A stretch of 64,000 nt of DNA from positions 124,001 to 188,000 of the forward strand of contig NZ_QZCG01000007.1 of assembly GCF_003591515.1 (NCBI RefSeq). The letters run 5' to 3'. The notes under the pieces are model-generated. The model searched no databases and was not told the DNA's origin. It worked only from the letters and a program-made list of their open reading frames with translations. Below, piece after piece: positions 55,825 to 64,000 of this stretch (the first letter of the stretch is position 1; each line of letters opens with the position of its first letter). The position numbers and the translations under genes are program-made. This DNA is from Paracoccus onubensis (GTDB lineage Bacteria > Pseudomonadota > Alphaproteobacteria > Rhodobacterales > Rhodobacteraceae).

Positions 55825-56979
55825 ATGAATATGCAAAGCTCTCTCAGTGCTGTCATGAGCTCGATCAACACGGCCAATGGCCTTCCGAACGGGCATTATA
55901 TCGACCCGGCGGTTTTCGCCGAGGAGAAGCGCTCGGTCCTGTTCGCCAACTGGTCGGGTATCGGCTTCGGTAAGGACATTCCCGAAACAGGCGATGCGAA
56001 GCCGGTCGATTTTCTGGGCATGCCGCTTCTGATGGTCCGCGACCGCGACGGCTCCATCGGTGTGTTCCAGAACACCTGCCGCCATCGCGGCATGATCCTG
56101 ATCGAGACCGCGCAAAAGATCCGTGGCGCGATCCGCTGCCCCTATCACAGCTGGTGCTACGGATTGAACGGCGAGTTGCGCACCACGCCGCATGTCGGCG
56201 GACCGGGGCGGAACACGCATGAGGATATCGATGTCAGCACGCTGGGGCTGATCCGCATCCGTTCTTATGTCTGGCGTGACGTGATCTTCGTGAACGTGGA
56301 CGGGAATGCCCCCGATTTCGAGGAGATGCATGGCGACCTGATGGAACGCTGGAAAGAATTCGACCAGCCGGTCCATCACGGCGGCGAGTGGTCGTCGCTG
56401 CGTCTCGAGGTCAAGTCGAACTGGAAGCTGGCGGTCGAGAATTACTGCGAAAGCTATCACCTGCCATGGGTCCATCCCGGGCTGAACAGCTATTCGCGGC
56501 TAGAAGATCACTACAATATCCAGGAGCCCGGCAAATATTCGGGGCAGGGCACTCTCGTCTATCGTCAACTGCGGGACGAGAATGACATGATGCTGCCCGA
56601 TTTCGCGGGTCTCAGCGAAAAATGGGATACCGGGGCCGAATATATCGCCGTCTATCCCAATGTCCTGCTGGGTGTGCAGCGCGACCATGCCTTTGCCATT
56701 GTGCTGGAGCCGGTGGATTGCGAGCACACGATCGAGCATATCGAACTTTATTATTCCAAACCCACCGAGACCACGCATGAGCTTGACAGCCTGCGCGGCT
56801 CGAACGCGCAGCTTTGGAAAACGGTGTTCGAAGAGGATATCTTCGTCGTTGAGGGCATGCAGAAGGGTCGGCACGGGGAATTGTTCGACGGCGGACGCTT
56901 CTCGCCGGTGATGGATGGTCCGACGCATAATTTCCATCACTGGGTGGCAATGCAGATCGAAAGGGGCCGCGCGGCATGA
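55825..56979 (+). CDS. Rieske non-haem iron oxygenase, alpha subunit (quaternary-amine type)
   Basis: The protein has 384 residues. Rieske [2Fe-2S] ligands are C85-x-H87 (CRHRG) and C105-x2-H108 (CPYHSW). The catalytic iron site is NYCESYHLPWVHP with H212 and H217; D338 (EEDIF) is the probable third ligand. E209 takes the bridging-acid position that is Glu in carnitine/betaine oxygenases such as CntA but usually Asp in aromatic dioxygenases. The reductase, BCCT transporter and FAD/GcvT protein nearby also argue for an N-methylated substrate. GAGGAGG precedes the ATG. Overlaps the aldehyde dehydrogenase gene by 4 nt. Confidence 0.9.
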   Translation: MNMQSSLSAVMSSINTANGLPNGHYIDPAVFAEEKRSVLFANWSGIGFGKDIPETGDAKPVDFLGMPLLMVRDRDGSIGVFQNTCRHRGMILIETAQKIRGAIRCPYHSWCYGLNGELRTTPHVGGPGRNTHEDIDVSTLGLIRIRSYVWRDVIFVNVDGNAPDFEEMHGDLMERWKEFDQPVHHGGEWSSLRLEVKSNWKLAVENYCESYHLPWVHPGLNSYSRLEDHYNIQEPGKYSGQGTLVYRQLRDENDMMLPDFAGLSEKWDTGAEYIAVYPNVLLGVQRDHAFAIVLEPVDCEHTIEHIELYYSKPTETTHELDSLRGSNAQLWKTVFEEDIFVVEGMQKGRHGELFDGGRFSPVMDGPTHNFHHWVAMQIERGRAA

Positions 56980-58427
56980 GCCCATTCATCGCCGACGGTC
57001 TGGCGCGGAATTTCATTGCCGGGGAATGGGCTGAAGGGGATGGCGGCGCGGTGATCGCCGTCGCCGATCCCGGCAGCGAGGAACATATCGCCGATTGCGC
57101 GCAAGCCGGTGAGCAAAACCTTGCCCGCGCCCTCGACGCTGCCCGCGCCACGTTCGAGCGGGGCGATCTGGCCGATATGAAACCCGCCGCCCGTGCCCGG
57201 CTGATGATGCGGATCGCGGGTGAAATCCGCGGGATCGCTGCGGAAGGCGCGGATATCCTCTGCCGCGAAAGCGGCAAGACGCTGGCCGCCGCACAGGACG
57301 AGTTCGAGGAGGCCGCGCAGTATTTCGAGTATTACGGTGGCGTGGCCGACAAGATCGAGGGCAAGTCGATCCCGCTTGGCCCGGATTACGCCGATTACAC
57401 GGTTTACGAGCCCTATGGCGTGTCGGCCCAGATCGTGCCGTGGAATTTCCCGGTCTCGATCGCGGCCCGTTCGCTGGCCCCGGCCCTGGCGGCGGGCAAC
57501 TCGGTGATCGTGAAATCGCCCGAACTTGACCCCATCGCTTTGGCCATGCTGGGCCTGGCCTTCGAACGCGCCGATCTTCCAGCGGGTGCGGTGTCGATCC
57601 TGAACGGGATCGGGCGGGATATCGGCGCGAAACTGGTGCAATCGGCGCAGGTCGACCAGATCGTGTTCACCGGCTCGGTCTCCACGGGTCAGTCGATCCT
57701 GCGGGATGCGGCCGGCCCGGTCACGCCGAGCCTGATGGAACTGGGCGGCAAATCCGCAGCGGTGGTCTTCGAGGATTGCGATCTCGATACCCTGATCGCC
57801 AGCATCCGGAGTGGTATCTTCTTCAATGCCGGACAGGTCTGCTCGGCCATGTCGCGGGTTCTGGTGCATCGCTCGGTCTATGAGCAGGTGGTCGAACGCG
57901 CGGCGGAGATGGCGGGCGGATTGTCCGTCGGGCACGGGCTGGGCAACCCGGATCATACGCCGGTCATTTCGGCAGGGCAGTTGCAGACCGTCGAAGAGAT
58001 CACCTCTACCGCCCGCCAGCATGGAGCACGCGTGGCCACCGGCGGGGCGCGGCTGCAGCGTCAGGGATATTTCATGGCGCCGACAATCCTCGCCGATGTC
58101 GATCCGGCCAGCCCTGTCGCGCAAGAGGAAATCTTCGGCCCGGTCGCCTGCATGACGCCCTTCGATACTGAAGCCGAGGCTGTCGCGATGGCGAATGGCA
58201 CCGAATTCGGGCTGGTCGCCGGGATTTTCACCCGCGATCTGGTCCGGGCGCATCGGGTGGCGCGCAGGCTGCGGGCCGGGCAGGTCTTCGTCAATGAATG
58301 GTTCGCGGGCGGCATCTCCACCCCCTTTGGCGGTGTCGGTAAATCCGGCTTTGGCCGCGAGAAGGGGCTGGAGGCACTTTATAATTATGTCCGCACCAAG
58401 AATATCGCGATTTCGCTGAAAGGGTAA
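56976..58427 (+). CDS. NAD(P)-dependent aldehyde dehydrogenase
   Basis: The protein has 483 residues, full length. QIVPWNFPVS near residue 150 forms the cofactor region, FTGSVSTGQSIL the nucleotide turn, catalytic Glu is in MELGGKSAAVVFED (about residue 250), catalytic Cys in FFNAGQVCSAMSRV (about residue 284), and the late motif is EEIFGPVACMTPFDT. It oxidises an aldehyde released in the pathway: betaine aldehyde or malic semialdehyde are the known examples beside such Rieske enzymes. Cytoplasmic. Translationally coupled to the Rieske gene (ATGA). Confidence 0.92.
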   Translation: MSPFIADGLARNFIAGEWAEGDGGAVIAVADPGSEEHIADCAQAGEQNLARALDAARATFERGDLADMKPAARARLMMRIAGEIRGIAAEGADILCRESGKTLAAAQDEFEEAAQYFEYYGGVADKIEGKSIPLGPDYADYTVYEPYGVSAQIVPWNFPVSIAARSLAPALAAGNSVIVKSPELDPIALAMLGLAFERADLPAGAVSILNGIGRDIGAKLVQSAQVDQIVFTGSVSTGQSILRDAAGPVTPSLMELGGKSAAVVFEDCDLDTLIASIRSGIFFNAGQVCSAMSRVLVHRSVYEQVVERAAEMAGGLSVGHGLGNPDHTPVISAGQLQTVEEITSTARQHGARVATGGARLQRQGYFMAPTILADVDPASPVAQEEIFGPVACMTPFDTEAEAVAMANGTEFGLVAGIFTRDLVRAHRVARRLRAGQVFVNEWFAGGISTPFGGVGKSGFGREKGLEALYNYVRTKNIAISLKG

Positions 58428-58429
58428 CG

Positions 58430-58669
58430 ATGGATCTGGCTGCACTCGACCGGGAGCTGCTCAGGGCGCATGCCCGGGGCGATACGGAGGCGCTTGTCCA
58501 TCTCTACACGCGGGCCGGCGAAGAGCGCGAACGGGCGCAGGATATCGACGCCGCCTGTTTTTATCTGACCCATGCCTTCGTCTTCGCATTGGAGGCAGGG
58601 GCGCCAGAAGCGGACAATCTGAACAAGCGGCTTTACGAAAGGGGCCGTGCCCATCGCCTGACATTCTGA
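58430..58669 (+). CDS. Uncharacterised 79-residue helical protein
   Basis: Starts 2 bp after the aldehyde dehydrogenase stop (TAACGATG), within the operon, with a full frame to 58669. The product is rich in Ala, Glu, Arg and Leu and predicted almost entirely helical. LHTR/LYTRAGEERERAQDI and DAACFYLTHAFVFALEAGAP look like one or two TPR/SEL1-like helical hairpins. No signal peptide, no cysteine motif (one Cys). I know no named family. Tight spacing and coding-like codon use support it as real; an accessory or assembly role for a neighbouring enzyme is speculation. Confidence 0.7.
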   Translation: MDLAALDRELLRAHARGDTEALVHLYTRAGEERERAQDIDAACFYLTHAFVFALEAGAPEADNLNKRLYERGRAHRLTF

Positions 58670-58758
58670 GACGCAGGCCATCTATTTCAAGACAACCGGG
58701 ACCGGGGCGGCCAGCAAACCGCTCTGTCCTGTCACACAACAAGACACGCGAGGGATTG

Positions 58759-61179
58759 ATGCGGACGGAAGCGCAAGCGGTAGTGATCGGCGGGGGTGTG
58801 ATCGGCTGTTCGATCCTTTATCATCTGACCAAGCTGGGCTGGTCGGATGTCGTTCTGCTGGAACGGGACGAATTGACCAGCGGCAGCACATGGCACGCGG
58901 CGGCGAATATCCACGGGTTGCATGACAGCACCAATATCAGCCGCATCCAGCATTACACGATGAAGCTCTACAAGGAGCTGGAGGCCGAGACGGGGCAGAG
59001 CTGTGGCGTATTCCAGCCCGGTTCGCTGTACTTGGCGCAGACCGAGGCGCGTGAACATCAACTGCGCCTGCAGGCCGCGAAGGCGAAACTTTACGGCATG
59101 AATTTCTACGAGATCAGCATCGAAAAGGCCCGTGAGCTGAACCCGCTGGTCAATTTCGACGGCATCCGCTGCGTCATGTATGAACCCGAGGGCGGCAATG
59201 TCGATCCTTCGGGGGTGACCAATGCCTATGCGGTAGGTGCGCGCCAGCGGGGCGCCGGGATCCACCGCTTCACCCCGGTGACGGCGACCGATCAACAGCC
59301 GGATGGAAGCTGGATCATCCGCACGCCCAGAGGCGACATCCGAACGAAATGGGTGGTGAACGCGGCGGGGCTGTGGGGGCGCGAGGTGGCGGCTCTGGCC
59401 GGGATAGAACTGCCCCTGCAGCCGACCGAGCATCAGTATTTCGTCACCGAGACCATGGCGGATATCGATGGCATGGACCGCCGGCTGCCCTCGGTCAGCG
59501 ATCGCGACGGGGAATATTACCTGCGGCAGGAGGGCAAGGGCCTGCTGGTCGGTGCCTATGAACGTGACATGCGGTTCTGGGCCGAGGAGGGCACGCCACT
59601 GGATTTCGCCCATGACCTGTTCCCCGACGATCTGGAGCGTATCGAGGAGAACCTGATGAACGCCATTACCCGCGTCCCGGCGCTGGGCGAAGCCGGGATC
59701 AAGCGCGGCATCAACGGGCCAATGATCTGGTCGCCGGACGGGAATGTGCTGATGGGGCCGGTGCCGGAACTGGAGGGCTATTTCTGCTGCAACGGCATCA
59801 TCCCCGGCTTCAGCCAGTCCGGCGGCATGGGGCTGATGGCGGCGCAATGGATCATCGAGGGCGAGACCGAATACGACATGTTCGCCTGGGATATGGCGCG
59901 TTTCGACCGCTGGACCACGAAGGAGTTCACCCGGGCGCGGGTGCGGGACCAGTATGCGCATCGCTTTGCCATCCATTTCCCCGGCGAAGAGCGCAGCGCG
60001 GGCCGTCCGGCACGCACCCGCCCGGTCTATGAGACACAGCGAAATATGGGTGCTGTCTTCGGCCTGAACGCCGGATGGGAGCATCCGCTGTGGTTCGCCG
60101 ACGCGCCGGGTGCCACCGAGACCAATGGCTTCACGCGGCAGAACTGGTGGGAGCCGGTGGGTCGCGAATGCCGGATGCTGCGCGAGCGGGCGGGGATCAT
60201 CGATATCTCGAATTTCGCCAAATATCGCTGCAAGGGACCGGGGGCCGAGGATTGGCTGAACGCGGTCTTCGCCAACACCATGCCGAAGGCGGTGGGGCGC
60301 TCCTGCCTGACGCCGCTGATCGGCAGGCGGGGCGGGATCGCGGGCGATTTCACCGTGACCCGGCTGGCCGGGGACGAGTTCCGGATCATCGGATCGGGTA
60401 TGGCTGAACGCTATCACAAGCGTTTCTTCAAGCAGGTGCCGCTGCCCGAAGGCACGGAATTCACCTCGCTGACCGAGGCGGTCTGCGGCTTCAATATCGC
60501 CGGACCTGAATCGCGGGCGTTGTTGCAAAGCCTGACCGATGCTTCGCTGGCGAGCGAGGACTTTTCCTTCATGCGTTCGCAGCGGATCATCCTCGCGGGG
60601 GTGGATTTGCTGGCGCTGCGGGTGTCCTTCACCGGCGATCTGGGCTGGGAACTGCATTGCCGGGTCGAGGATCAGGCGCGGCTTTACGATGCTTTGCTGG
60701 AGGCGGGGCGCGGCGTCGGCGCCGGTCCTGTGGGCAGCCGGGCGCTGATGTCGCTGCGCATCGAGAAGGGCTACGGCTCATGGGGGCGTGAATACAGCCC
60801 GGAATACTGGCCGCAGGAGGTGGGGCTCGACCGGCTGTGCAAGATGGACAAGGCTTTCCTTAACAGGGACACCGTGGCCGGCGTGCTGGACAGACCCGCC
60901 CGCGAGCATCTGGTGATGCTGCATCTTCATGAGGCGGATGTGAGCGCATCCAACGCCGATGCCACCGGGGGCGAGCCGATCTTCAGGGATGGCAAAGGTG
61001 TCGGTCGGGTGACTTCAGGGGGTTACGGTTATTCCGTCGGAATGTCGCTGGCGCTGGGCTATGTGACCGGGGCCGAGCCGGGAGATACCGTCGAGGTCAT
61101 GGTGCTGGGCAGGCCGCATCGCGCCACGATCCTGAAAGAGCCACCATTCGATCCCCGGGGGAAAAGACTGAGAGGGTAA
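58759..61179 (+). CDS. FAD-dependent dehydrogenase with GcvT domain (dimethylglycine/sarcosine dehydrogenase family)
   Basis: The protein has 806 residues from the ATG at 58759 (AGGG upstream; a TTG directly before is discounted). N-terminal DAO fold: VVIGGGVIGCSILYHL at residues 9-24. TWHAAAN contains His46 at the position that is covalently bound to FAD in dimethylglycine dehydrogenase. A FAO-type linker domain follows, then the C-terminal GcvT tetrahydrofolate domain from about residue 460 (TGDLGWELHC, RIEKGYGSWGREYSPEYWPQ). It oxidatively removes an N-methyl group, passing it to tetrahydrofolate. In this operon it likely acts after the Rieske enzyme. Confidence 0.9.
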   Translation: MRTEAQAVVIGGGVIGCSILYHLTKLGWSDVVLLERDELTSGSTWHAAANIHGLHDSTNISRIQHYTMKLYKELEAETGQSCGVFQPGSLYLAQTEAREHQLRLQAAKAKLYGMNFYEISIEKARELNPLVNFDGIRCVMYEPEGGNVDPSGVTNAYAVGARQRGAGIHRFTPVTATDQQPDGSWIIRTPRGDIRTKWVVNAAGLWGREVAALAGIELPLQPTEHQYFVTETMADIDGMDRRLPSVSDRDGEYYLRQEGKGLLVGAYERDMRFWAEEGTPLDFAHDLFPDDLERIEENLMNAITRVPALGEAGIKRGINGPMIWSPDGNVLMGPVPELEGYFCCNGIIPGFSQSGGMGLMAAQWIIEGETEYDMFAWDMARFDRWTTKEFTRARVRDQYAHRFAIHFPGEERSAGRPARTRPVYETQRNMGAVFGLNAGWEHPLWFADAPGATETNGFTRQNWWEPVGRECRMLRERAGIIDISNFAKYRCKGPGAEDWLNAVFANTMPKAVGRSCLTPLIGRRGGIAGDFTVTRLAGDEFRIIGSGMAERYHKRFFKQVPLPEGTEFTSLTEAVCGFNIAGPESRALLQSLTDASLASEDFSFMRSQRIILAGVDLLALRVSFTGDLGWELHCRVEDQARLYDALLEAGRGVGAGPVGSRALMSLRIEKGYGSWGREYSPEYWPQEVGLDRLCKMDKAFLNRDTVAGVLDRPAREHLVMLHLHEADVSASNADATGGEPIFRDGKGVGRVTSGGYGYSVGMSLALGYVTGAEPGDTVEVMVLGRPHRATILKEPPFDPRGKRLRG

Positions 61180-61242
61180 CCAGTAGGTCGGGAGAGGAGC
61201 AGATCCGAGACCCGATAATTTTACAGAGGAGGAGAATAACGC

Positions 61243-62901
61243 ATGTCCGCAATCAAACCGCCATTCACGGATATAGATATCCGGACGGCGCCGCAGGGGT
61301 TCTACGAGGGCTGTTCGCTGCCGATCACGCTGGCGTCGAAGATCGGGATATCGCTGTTGACGGCCTGGGCGCTGTTATGGCCGGGTACTGCCGATGCGAT
61401 CCTATCTGCAGTGAATACCGATATTCTGGATGTCTTCAATACATTCTATGTGCTTTCGGTAGGGCTGTTCGCGTGGTTCCTGCTGATCATCGCCGTCATT
61501 CCGTCATCCGGCCGGCGCCGGTTGGGGGCGCCGGGCGAGAAGCCGGAATTCTCGACATTCTCCTGGTTCGCGATGATGTTCGGGGCCGGGCTGGGTGTCG
61601 GGCTGATGGTCTATGCAACCGCTGAACCGATCGGGCTGTGGGGTTCGAACCCCGAAATCATCATGGGCAATGTCGAGCCCCTGACCGAAGGCGCGATCCG
61701 GTCGGCCTATCGCTACAGCTTCATGCATTACGGGCTGCAAGCCTGGGCGATCTATGTCGTGACCGGGCTGTGTCTGGCCTATTATTCCTATACGCGGGGC
61801 ATGCCGCTGACGATCCGCTCGGCTCTGACGCCGATCTTCGGCCAGCATCTGAACGGTGCGGTCGGACATGTCGTTGATGTGCTGGGCGTAGTGGCTACGA
61901 TTCTGGGCGTAGCCGTCACTATTGGCTTCGGCATCAGCCAGCTCGTCGAGGGCGTCTATTCGATTTCCGGCATGGAATGGCTGCTGCAGCCGGGCGTAGA
62001 TGGCGGCGCGCCGACACCTTCGACGGTCGGGCTGATCGTGGCGCTGGTGGTGGTGATGGGGCTGTCGACACTTTCAGCTGTGTCCGGCGTCGGGCGCGGG
62101 GTGAAGTATCTTTCGAACCTGAATCTCGTGCTGTCCTGCATGTTGCTGCTGATTTTCGTGGTGTTCGGCTCGTTCCTCTTCGCCATGACGACCTATGGCA
62201 GCGCGCTGGTGGATTACCTGCTCAACTTCCCGGCACTGTCCTTTGAAGCCTATTCCACGAATACCGAGCTGGGGCAGTGGCAATCGGGTTGGACGACCTT
62301 CTACTGGGCCTGGTGGATCGCCTTCTCGCCCTTCGTGGGTTTGTTCCTCGCGCGGATTTCCAGGGGCCGAACGATCCGTGAATTCATCCTGGGCGCGGTA
62401 ATCGCGCCGTCGCTGGTCTGCTTCGCCTGGTTCACGATCCTTGGCGGCACGGCCGTCGATCTGGAGCTGCAGGGCGTGGCGCAGAACGCGATCATCGACG
62501 CCTCGCTGACCAACAAGCTGTTTGCGACGCTGCAATTCATCGTCTCCGATCAGCTCTACGGTGTGGTCGCGGTGATGTGCGTTGTGCTGATCCTGACCTT
62601 TCTCGTCACTTCGGCGGATTCGGGGCTGCTGGTGATCAACACCATCATGGCGGGCGGCTCGGTCGATACCGGGGTTCGGCACCGGATCATCTGGGGTGTG
62701 TTGCTGACGCTGGTGATCGCGGCGCTGATCATCGCCGGAGGAGGTGGGCTGATGGCGCTGCAGAACGCGATGATCATCGGTGCATTGCCGTTCACCTTCG
62801 TCATGGTGGCGATGTGCGTCTCGCTCGCCAAGGCGCTTTATCGCGACTATCGGCGCGATCGGATCGAGGGTGGCGATGATATGGAACCGGCCAGGGGCTG
62901 A
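61243..62901 (+). CDS. BCCT-family transporter (betaine/carnitine/choline type)
   Basis: The protein has 552 residues and about 12 helices. The helix-3 glycine motif is MMFGAGLGVGLMVYATAEPI (GxGxG form of ion-coupled members). The helix-8 tryptophan box and following loop are YWAWWIAFSPFVGLFLARIS (about residue 352) then RGRTIREF. SADSGLLVINTIM occurs near residue 462. It imports a quaternary ammonium compound (or DMSP) for the upstream enzymes. SD GAGGAGGAG precedes the ATG. Last gene of the operon, followed by a strong terminator. Confidence 0.93.
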   Translation: MSAIKPPFTDIDIRTAPQGFYEGCSLPITLASKIGISLLTAWALLWPGTADAILSAVNTDILDVFNTFYVLSVGLFAWFLLIIAVIPSSGRRRLGAPGEKPEFSTFSWFAMMFGAGLGVGLMVYATAEPIGLWGSNPEIIMGNVEPLTEGAIRSAYRYSFMHYGLQAWAIYVVTGLCLAYYSYTRGMPLTIRSALTPIFGQHLNGAVGHVVDVLGVVATILGVAVTIGFGISQLVEGVYSISGMEWLLQPGVDGGAPTPSTVGLIVALVVVMGLSTLSAVSGVGRGVKYLSNLNLVLSCMLLLIFVVFGSFLFAMTTYGSALVDYLLNFPALSFEAYSTNTELGQWQSGWTTFYWAWWIAFSPFVGLFLARISRGRTIREFILGAVIAPSLVCFAWFTILGGTAVDLELQGVAQNAIIDASLTNKLFATLQFIVSDQLYGVVAVMCVVLILTFLVTSADSGLLVINTIMAGGSVDTGVRHRIIWGVLLTLVIAALIIAGGGGLMALQNAMIIGALPFTFVMVAMCVSLAKALYRDYRRDRIEGGDDMEPARG

Positions 62902-62925
62902 GATGGACGGTAATGACAACAGGAT

Positions 62926-62951
62926 GGGGCGCTTGTCGAGCGCCCCTTTCT
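62926..62951 (+). terminator. Rho-independent terminator after the BCCT gene
   Basis: GGGGCGCT-TGTCG-AGCGCCCC perfect 8-bp stem followed by TTTCTC, 24 bp after the stop codon. Confidence 0.75.
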
Positions 62952-63002
62952 CATCGCCGAAGACCATAAAGCTATGCGGTTGAGGCATGTTCGATATTGA
63001 CA

Positions 63003-63022
63003 TGTAAAACGTTCGTTCTACA
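63003..63022. promoter_or_regulatory. TetR-type operator upstream of the last regulator
   Basis: TGTAAAACG-TT-CGTTCTACA is a 9-bp-arm dyad with one mismatch per arm pair, 8 bp ahead of the TetR start. The GTAGAACG-type half-site is common for YcdC/NemR-like TetR repressors. Autoregulation of the regulator-oxidoreductase pair is likely. Confidence 0.6.
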
Positions 63023-63030
63023 GTGCGGAT

Positions 63031-63600
63031 ATGAGTGATACAGCCACTGAAGATACAGCCACCGAAATAGCCCGCCGCCTGAGCGGAACTTTCGCGAAAT
63101 CGGGATTTGCCGCGCCCAGTGTCGATGATCTGCGAAACGCGGCGCAGGTCTCGCTACGCACGCTTTACAAATATTATCCCAGCCGGGAAGCCATGGTTGT
63201 CGGCGCCCTGAGATATCGCCATGATCTCTATCTCGAATGGATTTCGGGCGGTGCCGGGGAGGGGCAGGGACATGTGCTCCACATCTTCGAACGGCTCGGG
63301 GAATGGTTCGGTCAGGGCGGCACGAATGGCTGCCTGTTCCTGAACGCGCTTGCAGCCCATCCGAACAGCCGGGAGGTGCGCGAGACCGTTGCCGAGCACA
63401 AGAGCTGCATCAAAACCGAGTTTCTCCGGCGTCTGGTCAGGATCTCGCCGGACAGGAAAAACGACGATCCCGCCGAGGTTTTGTTCCTTATCCATGAGGG
63501 GCAGACCGAGGCGGCCATGACTCAGGATCCGGCCAAGGCGACCCGGGCCGCGTTGCGTTCGGCGGAGATACTTCTGACCAAGGAGGGGATTCCTGCATGA
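63031..63600 (+). CDS. TetR-family transcriptional regulator
   Basis: The protein has 189 residues. The HTH is EIARRLSGTFAKSGFAAPSV, DDLRNAAQVSLRTLYKYYPS, REAMVVGALRYR. The C-terminal domain (GQGGTNGCLFLNALAAHPNS) resembles the GCLFxNA segment of YcdC-like TetR proteins that sense electrophiles or quinones. There is no clear Shine-Dalgarno, and the operator almost abuts the start. The stop overlaps the next start (ATGA), so it regulates its own operon with the following oxidoreductase. Confidence 0.88.
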   Translation: MSDTATEDTATEIARRLSGTFAKSGFAAPSVDDLRNAAQVSLRTLYKYYPSREAMVVGALRYRHDLYLEWISGGAGEGQGHVLHIFERLGEWFGQGGTNGCLFLNALAAHPNSREVRETVAEHKSCIKTEFLRRLVRISPDRKNDDPAEVLFLIHEGQTEAAMTQDPAKATRAALRSAEILLTKEGIPA

Positions 63601-64000
63601 ATCCGGAAACGATGCATGCCGTGCAGCTGACAGGCCATGGCGGTCTGGATCGACTTGTTTATCGTGACGATGTTCCGGTGCCCCGTCCGGGCGAAGGGCA
63701 GGTTCTGATCCGGGTCGCAGCGGCGGGTATGAACAACACCGATATCAATACCCGCATCGGCTGGTACTCCAAGGCGGTGCGCGCCGATACCGAAACAGGC
63801 GGAGCGGGCGGATTTCAGGCCGTCAACGATGACGATGCCAGTTGGTCCGGGATTCCGCTTGAATTCCCGCGCATTCAGGGGGCCGATGTCTGCGGCCATA
63901 TCGTCATGGTAGGGGATGGCGTTGACCCGGCGCGGATCGGTGAGCGGGTGCTGGTCCAGACCATGCAGCCCTTGCGGGAGGTCGGGCCGTTCCACTGCAT
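63597..64000 (+). CDS. MDR-family alcohol dehydrogenase/quinone oxidoreductase (3' end cut by window edge)
   Basis: The first 134 residues are visible. The GroES-like N-terminal domain of medium-chain dehydrogenases is clear: MHAVQLTGHGGLDRLVYRDD, VPVPRPGEGQVLIRVAAAG, MNNTDINTRIGWYS, then FPRIQGADVCGHIVMVGDGV. NNTDINTRIGWYS places Asn/Thr-Asp where zinc ADHs have Cys, which is closer to quinone oxidoreductases. An insert of ~25 residues (TETGGAGGFQAVNDDDASWS) precedes the GADVxG motif. Nucleotide-binding domain lies outside the window. Coupled to the TetR gene by an ATGA overlap. Confidence 0.88.
   Translation, partial: MNPETMHAVQLTGHGGLDRLVYRDDVPVPRPGEGQVLIRVAAAGMNNTDINTRIGWYSKAVRADTETGGAGGFQAVNDDDASWSGIPLEFPRIQGADVCGHIVMVGDGVDPARIGERVLVQTMQPLREVGPFHC

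Overview
The window is GC-rich, densely coded DNA. It looks like a metabolically versatile alphaproteobacterium of the Rhodobacteraceae (Paracoccus-like). This is inferred from codon use, from gene content (iol genes with a fused IolC, TTT transporter, BCCT/Rieske module), from a TGA-N9-TCA iron box, and from an intergenic double-hairpin repeat of a kind I associate with that group. I see no rRNA, tRNA, CRISPR array, transposase or replication gene. The left edge cuts a vgrG gene and the right edge cuts an alcohol-dehydrogenase-like gene.

Most of the window is a row of self-contained catabolic modules, each with a local regulator. (1) 1-2732: the 5' part of vgrG (type VI secretion spike) and a broken GNAT acetyltransferase. 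(2) 2893-9337: AraC regulator, HyuA/HyuB-type ATP-dependent hydantoinase/oxoprolinase and an NCS1 permease. (3) 9522-11527: VOC protein, an internally duplicated DUF1428 protein and a divergent HxlR regulator. (4) 11531-25018: a myo-inositol locus with a decayed dehydrogenase pseudogene, LacI regulator, sugar ABC transporter, then IolH-like, IolG, IolI-like, IolC (fused to DUF2090), IolD, IolE and IolB. Methylmalonate-semialdehyde dehydrogenase (IolA) is not in the window. (5) 25265-33386: two GntR/FCD regulators, a 32-bp perfect-arm operator, a tripartite tricarboxylate transporter (TctC/B/A), an IlvD/Edd sugar-acid dehydratase, a DapA-family lyase and an RraA-family protein, probably for a sugar acid.

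(6) 33669-35141: M81 metallopeptidase. (7) 35357-39134: TetR regulator with a 23-bp palindromic operator, and an HlyD/EmrB-type efflux pair. (8) 39465-48624: nine-gene operon with GntR regulator, dipeptide-type ABC transporter, SDR dehydrogenase, polysaccharide-deacetylase-fold hydrolase and gamma-glutamyltransferase-family hydrolase. (9) 48849-51998: haem-type TonB receptor and siderophore-interacting reductase behind a candidate iron-rhodo box. (10) 52631-53554: HtpX protease with a candidate RpoH promoter. (11) 53663-62901: ferredoxin-type reductase, divergent LysR, Rieske oxygenase, aldehyde dehydrogenase, an unknown 79-residue protein, a FAD/GcvT demethylating-type dehydrogenase and a BCCT transporter, read as uptake and breakdown of a quaternary amine. 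(12) 63031-64000: TetR regulator overlapping the start of an MDR-family oxidoreductase.

Gene starts were chosen by Shine-Dalgarno spacing and family alignment from memory. Functions are family-level assignments, and substrates come from gene context only.
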